DNA from: JBCDJG01 sp038748065
GTDB taxonomy: Bacteria > Pseudomonadota > Gammaproteobacteria > Pseudomonadales > Halieaceae
DNA: 64,000 nucleotides
Assembly: GCA_038748065.1 (NCBI GenBank)
Contig: JBCDJG010000004.1
Coordinates: forward strand, 1-64,000
Direction: 5' to 3'
Shown here piece after piece: positions 32,161 through 40,593 of the stretch (the stretch's first letter is position 1; each line of letters opens with the position of its first letter). Below the pieces are notes generated by a model that saw only the letters and a program-made list of their open reading frames with translations, searched no databases and was not told the DNA's origin. Made by a program: the position numbers and the translations under genes.

Positions 32161-33996
32161 CTAAATTTTGCTCCACACGGACTCGTAAGCGCTGTCGACG
32201 TCCAGGTCGGCTTCTATTTTTTTCACCTTGCCAGCCAGGTCGGCGACGTGGTTAATCTCGAACTGGGCATAGTTGCCGGTCAGCGGTAGCTGGCGCACCA
32301 GTCGCACGTTGCGGGTGTCACCGCCGCGCATCAGCTCAACGCGCTGCCCTTCACGAAAGCCTACCTTGGGCACCAGCAGGCTCTCCGCCTGCCCCACCAG
32401 CTTAATCTCGGGCATTAACAGCGCCCGCAGCGGCTCTGAAGGTGGCCGCCGGTTCAGAATGCGCGCGCCATAGGGCTCTGCCATGGGGCTCAGCAGTTCC
32501 ACCCCGAACATCACCGAATTGTCTTCAAAGCGCTTCAGCCAGCGCACCATGGCGATGGACCAGTTATCGTCGCCGTCTTCGCGTAGGGCAAGAATTTCCC
32601 CGCCGCGTATCTTAATCGCAGGCTCTCCATGTAGCCTGAGGCAGTAACCTCCCGGGCTCGCATTGATAGCATTGGCCCGGTAAACGGGGTGTCGGTCAGA
32701 CTCCAGCGCCTGTAGCTTCTCGCCAGTCTCGTCCTCCAGTATGGCGCGGTTACTTGCACTCAACTGGACCTCCGCCCGATGCTCGGTCGCGCGTTTGTGG
32801 TAGTCCTCACCGCGACGAATATCGTCGGGGTTGGCCGTGGCCCAAGGATCGCCATCGTCTTTGCTGGGCAGGAAGGGATTGCCCGGATCCTCCTCAGCCT
32901 GCAGCACGCGGCTGCCGAACAGCAGCTGGTCGAACGTAAGCTCTCCGGCGAGATGGTAGTGACTGTCGCTGAGTCCGAGGGTCAGGCTGAGCTCCGAATC
33001 GGAGCTCAGCCGGCTAAAGTTACGCGAGCTGACCTCGCTCATGGTATTGAGCAAATGTTGAACGATCTGATCACTCAAGGTGCAGTCGCGATCAAAAACG
33101 ATGCCGTTCTTGCGGTCGTAATCGCTGCTCTCGCGCAGCTCCTCAAGATGCCGGCGCAGGGCTTCCGTGGTGATGAAGCGGCACTGATTACCCGGGTCGC
33201 TTGGGTACATGGCGCTATACAGCGGTGGCTGGTCGCCGTCGAGGTCGACGATAAAGAGCCCGTCACCAACTTCCGGATCCTCGATATCGACGAACTCACT
33301 CCAGTCGAGGAAGGCGCGATAAACCGCAGCCATGTCGCTCTGCAACAGCTGGTTGGGCTTGCAGCAGCCGAGCATGACTGCCTGTAAATACGCACCTGCA
33401 ATACTGCCACCGCCGCTCAACCGGTCGACCACGGGCAGCCGCGACAGCTGCTGGCGCTCGGCAAGCGCGTACAGCTGGTGCAGGTTCTGCCAGGCGGCGG
33501 GCTGGGCATCCTCATAGAGCTGTAGCGATTGCAGGATCATGCGGCCTGAGAAATGAACGGCTCGCTGCAGGGCCTCGCAGACCAGTCTTGCCGGATTGAC
33601 GCTGTGAATTTCGTCGCGATGGCGAATGGCATGCAGCGCCACCAGGGTATAGGCGGTGGCGCTAAGTCGATAAAGTTGGCCGGCGCTGCGAAGCATCGCC
33701 CTGGATTCTTTCGGCAGTACCAGCGGCAGATTCATCAACTTGCGCTGCAGGTTGACCAGCACCACGTGAATACTCGGCCTGATCGCCTCCAGAATATGGA
33801 AGCGATCATCGGGTTTGAGCGCGACGCGATTTAACTGGCCGAGGGTCGATTCGAGGCGATCGATGACTTCCTGTGTGTTGGTGATCGGCAACTCTTGTGC
33901 CCAGCGCTGAGCCGAGTCGGCGTCCAGCGCGAAGGGCTCGAAGGCCTTCAAGTCCTGGGTGGGCAGTCGAAGCCTGATGGGATTGATGCTGTTCAT
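32161..33996 (-). CDS. Large cytosolic protein with PilZ-like C-terminal segment
   Basis: A 611-aa soluble protein I do not recognise as a whole. Residues about 40-230 are helical (AIRPSIHVVLVNLQRKLMNL). Residues about 430-505 resemble a PilZ domain: R440, then NASPGG (445-450) in place of [DN]xSxxG, and a strand pattern ending MVRWLKRF...MFGVELLS. The usual RxxxR appears only as R-x4-R, so c-di-GMP binding is doubtful. Convergent with serB (24 bp gap), and divergent from efp. No signal peptide. Confidence 0.65.
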   Translation of the reverse strand: MNSINPIRLRLPTQDLKAFEPFALDADSAQRWAQELPITNTQEVIDRLESTLGQLNRVALKPDDRFHILEAIRPSIHVVLVNLQRKLMNLPLVLPKESRAMLRSAGQLYRLSATAYTLVALHAIRHRDEIHSVNPARLVCEALQRAVHFSGRMILQSLQLYEDAQPAAWQNLHQLYALAERQQLSRLPVVDRLSGGGSIAGAYLQAVMLGCCKPNQLLQSDMAAVYRAFLDWSEFVDIEDPEVGDGLFIVDLDGDQPPLYSAMYPSDPGNQCRFITTEALRRHLEELRESSDYDRKNGIVFDRDCTLSDQIVQHLLNTMSEVSSRNFSRLSSDSELSLTLGLSDSHYHLAGELTFDQLLFGSRVLQAEEDPGNPFLPSKDDGDPWATANPDDIRRGEDYHKRATEHRAEVQLSASNRAILEDETGEKLQALESDRHPVYRANAINASPGGYCLRLHGEPAIKIRGGEILALREDGDDNWSIAMVRWLKRFEDNSVMFGVELLSPMAEPYGARILNRRPPSEPLRALLMPEIKLVGQAESLLVPKVGFREGQRVELMRGGDTRNVRLVRQLPLTGNYAQFEINHVADLAGKVKKIEADLDVDSAYESVWSKI

Positions 33997-34114
33997 AGCG
34001 GAACATCATAGCACCGCCCAAGTGAGCCGCCAGCGCGCTGTGCGAAACTGCCAAATTCTGCACGCTTCGGTTATGATGTGCGGCCTTTTTTGGCAAGTGT
34101 AATGAGTAGCGGTT

Positions 34115-34687
34115 ATGGCGAGTTATTCCACGAACGAATTTCGCTCCGGGCTGAAAGTCATGCTGGACGGTGAGCCCTGTAGCATTCTCGACAATGAGTT
34201 TGTGAAGCCCGGCAAGGGCCAGGCCTTTAATCGCGTCAAGCTTCGCAACTTGAACACCGGGCGCGTTTGGGAGCGCACCTTCAAATCGGGTGAGTCTCTC
34301 GAAGGCGCCGATGTCATGGACCAGACCATGGAATATCTCTACACCGACGGCGAGTTCTGGTTCTTCATGGAGCCAGACACCTACGAACAGCATCAGGCTG
34401 ACGCAAAGGCCGTTGGCGACGCTCACCTGTGGCTAAAGGAAACCGAACGCTGCGAGGTGACCCTTTATAACGGGACGCCGCTGTCTGTGGCACCGCCGAA
34501 CTTTGTTGAGCTGGAAATTGTCGAGACCGACCCGGGGCTGAAGGGCGATACCGCTCAGGGCGGCAGTAAGCCTGCGAAGCTGAGCACGGGCGCTGTCGTC
34601 AAGGTGCCGCTGTTTATCAGTGAAGGCGAAGTGGTGCGCGTTGATACGCGCACCGGCGAATACCAAGGGCGCGCCGGCAAGTCCTGA
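34115..34687 (+). CDS. efp: Elongation factor P
   Basis: A 190-aa three-domain factor that rescues ribosomes stalled on polyproline. The loop VKPGKGQAFNRVKL carries Lys34, the residue beta-lysylated by EpmA, whose gene is 8 bp downstream. The ending VVRVDTRTGEYQGR is typical. The promoter may use TATGAT at 34072-34077. Confidence 0.97.
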   Translation: MASYSTNEFRSGLKVMLDGEPCSILDNEFVKPGKGQAFNRVKLRNLNTGRVWERTFKSGESLEGADVMDQTMEYLYTDGEFWFFMEPDTYEQHQADAKAVGDAHLWLKETERCEVTLYNGTPLSVAPPNFVELEIVETDPGLKGDTAQGGSKPAKLSTGAVVKVPLFISEGEVVRVDTRTGEYQGRAGKS

Positions 34688-34695
34688 GCCCGGGC

Positions 34696-35652
34696 ATGCC
34701 CAACTGGCAACCCAACGCGGGCCGCGAGATGTTGGTAGCCCGCGCGGAGTTGTTAGGGACCTTGCGCCACTTTTTCCTGCAGCGTGGGGTGCTCGAAGTC
34801 AGCACGCCTTTGCTCTGTACCACCGGTGTCACCGATCCAGCAGTTGAGACACTGAGGGTGACTGAGGGCCGTTCGCTGGACAGTCCACGTTACCTGCAGA
34901 GCTCACCGGAATATGCGCTGAAACGCCTGCTGGCGTCGGGCAGCGGGCCCATTTACGAGATCTGCCCGGCCTTTCGCGACGGTGAAGCCGGTGCGCGGCA
35001 CAACCCGGAGTTCACGCTTCTGGAATGGTATCGACCAGGCTACGATCACCATCGACTTATGGACGAGGTGGCGGAACTGGTCAGCGCCTGTCTCGGCGAC
35101 CGGCCGATGCGTAAGCTGTCTTACCAGGCGCTCTTTCTTGAGTATCTGGACCTCGACCCCTTTGCCAGCAGCTGTGCCGAATTGAAGGCGCGGGCCGGCG
35201 CAGAAATCGATATTGGGGGACTCGATGGGGATACAGACCTGTGGTTGGACCTGCTGCTGAGCCACCTGATCGAGCCGCAGCTTGCCGGCAGCGGTTTCGT
35301 ATTTGTCTACGACTACCCCGCCTCACAGGCGGCCTTATCGCGCATTGTGACGACGGACGATAAGGCCATCGGCGAGCGCTTTGAACTCTACGTCGACGGC
35401 GTGGAAATCGCCAATGGCTATCATGAGTTGCTCGATGCTGAGGAGCAGCGCCGGCGTTTTCAGGCAGACAATGAGCGCCGGCAAGCAAAAGGGCAGGTGC
35501 CCTGCCCCATAGACGAAGGGCTGCTGGCGGCACTCGACTCGGGTTTGCCACCATGCAGTGGCGTCGCCTTGGGTGTTGACAGGCTACTGATGTTGGCCAC
35601 GGGACGCGACGACCTGCGTGACGTTCTTAGCTTTGACTGGAGCCGCTGCTAG
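34696..35652 (+). CDS. epmA: EF-P--(R)-beta-lysine ligase EpmA
   Basis: A 318-aa paralogue of the LysRS catalytic domain (PoxA/GenX). Class II motifs are visible: motif 2 ICPAFRDGEAGARHNPEFTL, motif 3 in GVALGVDRLLMLATG, and the lysine-site NGYHELLDAEEQ. No anticodon-binding domain. It attaches beta-lysine to Lys34 of EF-P, the adjacent gene. The lysine 2,3-aminomutase epmB is not in the window. Confidence 0.96.
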   Translation: MPNWQPNAGREMLVARAELLGTLRHFFLQRGVLEVSTPLLCTTGVTDPAVETLRVTEGRSLDSPRYLQSSPEYALKRLLASGSGPIYEICPAFRDGEAGARHNPEFTLLEWYRPGYDHHRLMDEVAELVSACLGDRPMRKLSYQALFLEYLDLDPFASSCAELKARAGAEIDIGGLDGDTDLWLDLLLSHLIEPQLAGSGFVFVYDYPASQAALSRIVTTDDKAIGERFELYVDGVEIANGYHELLDAEEQRRRFQADNERRQAKGQVPCPIDEGLLAALDSGLPPCSGVALGVDRLLMLATGRDDLRDVLSFDWSRC

Positions 35653-35697
35653 CCTCGCGGCGATCTAACAGCGTGCGATCAGTGATGTTGCCGTCGT

Positions 35698-36147
35698 TCA
35701 GTTTGCGACGATAGCGGGTCCGTAGCCTGCGATGAACTCGGGTGGCAGGCGTCGTGGCTTGCCGCTTGAGAGCTCGATACACACGAACCGTACGAGCCCG
35801 CGCAGCACCGTGGCGCCGTCTACTGGCCGGATGATCTGGAAGCGCCGGCGCATGCTCAGCTTGCCGTCCCAGTCGATGATCCAGGTGGCAGCGAGTAGCT
35901 GATCGCCCTCATAGGCCGCCTGCAAGTAATCGTACTCGCTGCGCGTCACGGCCATTGCGCGATCAAGGCTGCGGTAACGATCGATATCCAGTCCCAACGC
36001 GCTGGAGTGATCCCAGGCCACATCCTCGCACCACTTGGCGTAGCGGGTGTTGTTAGTGTGGCCAAGGCCGTCTATATCGGCCGGACCCACCGTGATTTCC
36101 CGGGTGAAGGGCTTGGGGAAATCCCATGCCGGGGGAGTATCAGTCAC
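35698..36147 (-). CDS. Acyl-CoA thioesterase (4HBT/YbgC-like hot-dog fold)
   Basis: A 149-aa single hot-dog domain. The motif DIDGLGHTNNTRYAKWCEDV contains the active-site region of the 4HBT family, though with Asn where some have Asp. The substrate cannot be inferred. GTG 36147 follows the antiporter gene stop by 6 bp with a GGAG upstream. Convergent with epmA. Confidence 0.85.
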   Translation of the reverse strand: MTDTPPAWDFPKPFTREITVGPADIDGLGHTNNTRYAKWCEDVAWDHSSALGLDIDRYRSLDRAMAVTRSEYDYLQAAYEGDQLLAATWIIDWDGKLSMRRRFQIIRPVDGATVLRGLVRFVCIELSSGKPRRLPPEFIAGYGPAIVAN

Positions 36148-36153
36148 CGTATC

Positions 36154-37599
36154 TCACTCCACCTTTGCCATGGCTTCTTCGCTGGTCGGCGCATCGCCAG
36201 GCATCTGGGCAAACTGCAGGTAGCCATAGACGACGGCCAGCACGGGGCAGGCCAGGTTAAAGAAGGCATAGGGTGCGTAGCTGAAAGTGGCTACGCCCAG
36301 CGTGGCGGCCATGTAGGCTCCGCAGGTGTTCCAGGGAATCAGGGCCGAGGTGATCGTGGCGCTATCCTCCAGCGTGCGCGATAGATTTAGTCGGCTCTGT
36401 CCGCGCCGGACATACTCGTCTTCGAACATGCGACCGGGAAGCGCGACCGCGATGTATTGGTCGGCGGTGAGGATATTGGTGCCGATACCGGTGGCTACCG
36501 TCGTTGCAATTAGCGAGCCGTCACTGCGAATACGGGCCAACATTTTGGATAATAAGAACCTGAGTATGCCGCTGCGATCGAGGATGCCTCCCAGTGAAAG
36601 CGCTGCGATGCATAGCCACACCGTGTTCATCATGCTGCTCATCCCACCCTTGCTCAGCAGTGAGTCGAGGTAGTCGTTGCCGCTTGTGGAAACGTAGCCA
36701 TCAAACAGGCTGATCCAGATGCCTTTCGTCAGTGTCAGCGCAAGGCCTAGATCCTCACTGTCGCCTGCAAGTTTCACAACCGCCTCACTCTGAAACAGCA
36801 GCGCGAACAGGGCCCCTGTCAGGGCGCTGATAACGATCGCCGGGAACGCGGGGTAGCGTTTGTAGACCAGGTACAACATCATGGCCAGGGGAATTAACAG
36901 GTGCAGTCCGATATTGAACTCAGCCTGCAGACTGGTCTGCAGAGCCTCAATTTCTTCGGGTTTGCTGCCGCCTGAGCTGCCTAGCGCCGCGAATATGACC
37001 AGTGCGATCACAAAGCTCGGGAGCGTTGTCCACAGCATGTGGCGTATATGGGCGAACAGGTCAACGCCGGTGACTGCCGCTGCCAGGTTCGTGGTGTCAG
37101 ACAGCGGCGACAGTTTGTCACCGAAGTAAGCGCCCGAGACGATCGCTCCTGCGGCAATTGCCGGCGACAGGCCGAAGCTGCCGGCGATGCCCATCAGGCC
37201 GATTCCCAGGGTCCCGGCCACGGTCCAGGAGCTGCCGATACTGACCGCAACGAGAGCACAGATGGCCGCGCAGGCGGCATAGAAAATACCGGGGTTCAGA
37301 ACCTGAACGCCGTAGTAGATCATCGAGGGCACGGTGCCACTGAGGATCCACGTGCCGATCAGCATGCCTACCCCCAGAAGAATAAGCGTTGGTCTGAGGC
37401 CCACGCCGATGCCGGATATGATCCCTTCCTCCAGTGTCGACCAGCTCATGCCGATAGCGCGCCCGACCAGTGCGACGACGCAGGTAGTCAGTACGAGTAC
37501 GATCTGGTTGGCGCCATATGAGGAGTCCGCGCCAAACAGGTAAACGGACACCGCGAGCAGCGTCACAAGGAAAACGATCGGGGTCAGCGCCAGAGCCAT
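36154..37599 (-). CDS. Na+/H+ antiporter, NhaC family
   Basis: A 481-aa inner membrane protein with about 11-12 hydrophobic segments, typical of NhaC: GAIVSGAYFGDKLSPLSDTT and the C-terminal TADQYIAVALPGRM motif are characteristic. It exchanges Na+ for H+ in sodium and pH homeostasis, expected in a marine organism. ATG 37599 is preferred to an upstream TTG that lacks a ribosome site. It forms a two-gene operon with the thioesterase, which is probably fortuitous. Confidence 0.93.
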   Translation of the reverse strand: MALALTPIVFLVTLLAVSVYLFGADSSYGANQIVLVLTTCVVALVGRAIGMSWSTLEEGIISGIGVGLRPTLILLGVGMLIGTWILSGTVPSMIYYGVQVLNPGIFYAACAAICALVAVSIGSSWTVAGTLGIGLMGIAGSFGLSPAIAAGAIVSGAYFGDKLSPLSDTTNLAAAVTGVDLFAHIRHMLWTTLPSFVIALVIFAALGSSGGSKPEEIEALQTSLQAEFNIGLHLLIPLAMMLYLVYKRYPAFPAIVISALTGALFALLFQSEAVVKLAGDSEDLGLALTLTKGIWISLFDGYVSTSGNDYLDSLLSKGGMSSMMNTVWLCIAALSLGGILDRSGILRFLLSKMLARIRSDGSLIATTVATGIGTNILTADQYIAVALPGRMFEDEYVRRGQSRLNLSRTLEDSATITSALIPWNTCGAYMAATLGVATFSYAPYAFFNLACPVLAVVYGYLQFAQMPGDAPTSEEAMAKVE

Positions 37600-37741
37600 G
37601 GTCAGCTCTTGTTCGGGTTCAGGCACGTGATTCAACTGGAGGACTCTCTGTGCTTTCGCTTATGATGGCGGGCGCGGGCGAGGACTGTAAGGCGGTCTTC
37701 ATGCAAGATTTCAGAATGCCCTAAATAGGGATGGGGGTACA

Positions 37742-38923
37742 GTGTCAGTTTTAGCGAGGCCGGGTCGTCCGGCGGTCTGGGCAGCGCTGCTGACAGCGAT
37801 AAGCCTCACCTTTGTGGCCTGTGCAGTGCCCTCGTCTGAGCCGGCGATGGTGTCCAGCGTCGACGAGACGGAGCCCTTTTCTGAGAACAACGGCGGTGGC
37901 GGGCAGCTGATTGCCCGCACGCTGAATCGCGAGCTTGATGATCCCTGGGGGCTCGCATTTCTGCCCGACGGAACCTTGCTGGTCACCGAACGCAAGGGCA
38001 GTCTGCAGCTGCTGGACCCCCCGGGGTTTGACGCGCGTGAAGTACGCGGCCTGCCGGATGTGGTGAGCGCGGGCCAGGGCGGTCTGATGGATGTCGTGGT
38101 GCATCCGGACTTCGAGCAGAACCAGCTCATCTACCTGAGCTACTCCATACGCATGGAGGGAGGCCTGACCACGCGAGTGAGCCGGGCGCGCCTTGTGGGC
38201 ACCAGCCTTGAAGGCCTCGAAGATGTGTTTACCGCGCAGCCGGCCTATCGCGAGCGGCGGCACTTCGGCTCCCGGCTGTTGCTGGATGATGGCTACCTTT
38301 ACGTCACGGTCGGTGATCGCGGTAACCGCGATCTGGCCCAGAGCCTGGAGACTCACAACGGCAAGGTCATGCGTCTCACGGAATCGGGCGAGGTGCCGCC
38401 GGATAACCCCTTCGTTGATCGCCCCGGAGCCAGACCAGAGATTTGGACCTATGGCCACCGCAATCCTCAGGGCATTGATAGACACCCGGTGAGCGGCGAG
38501 ATATGGGTGGCAGAGCACGGCCCGCAGGGTGGGGATGAGGTCAATGCCTTGAGCCCGGGCACGAACTATGGATGGCCGCTAGCAACCTATGGCGAGGAAT
38601 ACGGCGGCGGTAAGATCGGCAAGGGCACCCATGTTGAAGGTACCGAGCAACCGCTGGTCTACTGGGTGCCCTCCCTTGCTACCAGCGGTATGGCCTTTTA
38701 CGACGGTGACCTTTACCCGGAGTGGGAGAACTCGCTGCTCGTTTCCGGCCTGCGACTGACGCGCATCAGTCGGCTGGCGCTGGATGGGACGGGCCTGGGC
38801 CGCGAAACGCGTCTGATGGCTGACTTGAAGATGCGGATTCGTGACGTCCGCGTGGGGCCTGACGGGAAGGTTTATGTGCTCGCCAACGGATCGCGGTTGA
38901 TGCGACTGGACCTGCAGGGCTGA
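37742..38923 (+). CDS. PQQ-dependent sugar dehydrogenase, secreted
   Basis: A 393-aa soluble-type aldose sugar dehydrogenase (YliI/GDH-B family). The N-terminal hydrophobic segment (residues 12-27, ALLTAISLTFVACAV) has a Cys that could be a weak lipobox, suggesting outer-membrane lipoprotein or periplasmic location. The six-bladed propeller contains LDDPWGLAFLPDGTLLVTER, YGHRNPQGI and AEHGPQGGDEVNAL. GTG 37742 has GGGGG upstream. The stop overlaps the VRR-NUC gene ATG by one base (TGATG). Confidence 0.93.
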   Translation: MSVLARPGRPAVWAALLTAISLTFVACAVPSSEPAMVSSVDETEPFSENNGGGGQLIARTLNRELDDPWGLAFLPDGTLLVTERKGSLQLLDPPGFDAREVRGLPDVVSAGQGGLMDVVVHPDFEQNQLIYLSYSIRMEGGLTTRVSRARLVGTSLEGLEDVFTAQPAYRERRHFGSRLLLDDGYLYVTVGDRGNRDLAQSLETHNGKVMRLTESGEVPPDNPFVDRPGARPEIWTYGHRNPQGIDRHPVSGEIWVAEHGPQGGDEVNALSPGTNYGWPLATYGEEYGGGKIGKGTHVEGTEQPLVYWVPSLATSGMAFYDGDLYPEWENSLLVSGLRLTRISRLALDGTGLGRETRLMADLKMRIRDVRVGPDGKVYVLANGSRLMRLDLQG

Positions 38924-40584
38924 TGCCGGCAGCCGCCGCGCCCCAGCCGGCACCTGAGCTGCCACCGCGCTATTACCACGATAATTTTCTCGCCCTGCTA
39001 ACAACGGTGCTCGCGCGTTATCGGGATGTATTGAGTGCCGAAGAGCTTGCCTGGCTGAATACTCTGACAACTGGCTTATCTACGGAGGCGCAGTGCCTGT
39101 ATCTGCGCCTTGCCTTCCGTGTCGGGCCGTGGTTTCGTCAGTCGCGCCTGCACTATCCAGAGATTGGCGATATCCCTGCGCCGCTCGCGGAGCTCTTCGC
39201 CGCCGGCCTCGTCACGCGCCCCGAAGACCTCCCGGCCCACGAAATGGGGCGTTTATTCACCGTCGCTGAGTTGCGCAACGTATTTCCCGAGCTGGCAACA
39301 ACCGGGGGTAAACCTGCGCTGTTGGCCGCCCTGGCTGAGCTGGGCCCCGAACTTCAGGAAACGGTGTGCGCGTATCACCGAGAGCACTTACTAGGCCCCG
39401 TCGGCGGTGACGTCCTTAATTTGCTTCAGCTTCTGTTTTTCGGGAGCTTCCGCCATTCCCTGACAGATTTTGTTCTTGCGGATCTCGGCGTGCAGCGGTT
39501 CTATCCCTATGCGCTGGAGCAGGCGATCCGCAAGTTCGACTGCCGGGAGGCGGTCGACGAGTATCTGGCACTGGCTACCTTTCGGCAGCTTTGGAACGCG
39601 ACAGTGGAAGCTGATGATCGCCACGCCAAGCAGGCGCTGGCTGCAGAGTTGACCACGCTGACGCCGCATTATGAAGCCGCTGCAGCGCTGTGGTCGCGAA
39701 TCTGTAATCGAGTGGCTAGAGAGCTGGAGCGCAGTGGTGATTTCGACCTGGCGCTGGCGCTATATGGCGGCAGTCAACAGCATCCTGCCAGGGAGCGCAG
39801 GGCCAGGGTGCTGGAGGCTCAGGGAGACTGGCAGTCTGCGTTGTCGCTCTGTGACGATATCAGCAATGGACCCTGGTGCGAACAGGAGCTGCAGGCGGCG
39901 GAGCGTATCGCGCCTCGTCTTCGACGGCGCCTGGGTGGCCCGCCCGTTGCGCGCTTGCCCGTAGACCACGAAGAAGTTGTATTGCGGCTAGCGCAGTCAG
40001 GTGCAAGCGTTGAGCGGCTGGCGGCGGCACATTTTGAGGCGAGCTGGCAGCGCGTTGTCTACGTTGAAAATGCCCTGCTCAACGGGCTGTTCGGGCTCGC
40101 CTACTGGGACGAGATTTTCTCGCCGCAGGCGGCCGCCTTCCACCATCGCTACCAGCGAGGGCCGGAGGACATGTTCACCCGGGATTTTGCGGAGCGGCGC
40201 TCGAAGCTGCTGACCGCACGGCGGGCCGAGCTGGCTGCAGGTCCCATCAAAACTCTCTTGCTGGCCGCCTACGACCGCTATTTCGGTTACGACAATTACT
40301 GGGTTAATTGGCGCTTTCTTGATCGCGAATTCCTGGCGGAGGCGCTCGATGTGATTCCGGCAGCTCATCTTCTTGCTATCTGGGATCGTCAGCTCTTTGA
40401 TCCCGGGGAAAACCGGAAGGGTTTTCCGGACCTGATTGCCCTGAATCAGCGCCAAGGAGACTATTGCCTGATCGAGGTGAAGGGGCCGGGTGATCGCCTG
40501 CAGGATGGCCAGCGACGCTGGCTTCGTTACTTCATGAAGCAATCCATCCCCTGCTCTGTGGCGCGTGTAGCTTGGCAGGATTAG
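38923..40584 (+). CDS. FAN1-like VRR-NUC nuclease
   Basis: A 553-aa protein: N-terminal SAP-like/helical region, a middle helical (TPR-like) region and a C-terminal VRR-NUC nuclease. Catalytic residues are visible as Asp503 in KGFPDLIAL and Glu518-x-Lys520 in CLIEVKGPGDRLQDGQRRWL. This is the bacterial FAN1 architecture, a structure-specific nuclease with roles in crosslink repair in eukaryotes and pseudomonads. It overlaps the sugar-dehydrogenase stop by one base and is 9 bp before a helicase gene, probably acting with it. Confidence 0.93.
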   Translation: MPAAAAPQPAPELPPRYYHDNFLALLTTVLARYRDVLSAEELAWLNTLTTGLSTEAQCLYLRLAFRVGPWFRQSRLHYPEIGDIPAPLAELFAAGLVTRPEDLPAHEMGRLFTVAELRNVFPELATTGGKPALLAALAELGPELQETVCAYHREHLLGPVGGDVLNLLQLLFFGSFRHSLTDFVLADLGVQRFYPYALEQAIRKFDCREAVDEYLALATFRQLWNATVEADDRHAKQALAAELTTLTPHYEAAAALWSRICNRVARELERSGDFDLALALYGGSQQHPARERRARVLEAQGDWQSALSLCDDISNGPWCEQELQAAERIAPRLRRRLGGPPVARLPVDHEEVVLRLAQSGASVERLAAAHFEASWQRVVYVENALLNGLFGLAYWDEIFSPQAAAFHHRYQRGPEDMFTRDFAERRSKLLTARRAELAAGPIKTLLLAAYDRYFGYDNYWVNWRFLDREFLAEALDVIPAAHLLAIWDRQLFDPGENRKGFPDLIALNQRQGDYCLIEVKGPGDRLQDGQRRWLRYFMKQSIPCSVARVAWQD

Positions 40585-40593
40585 GGTGCTTCG

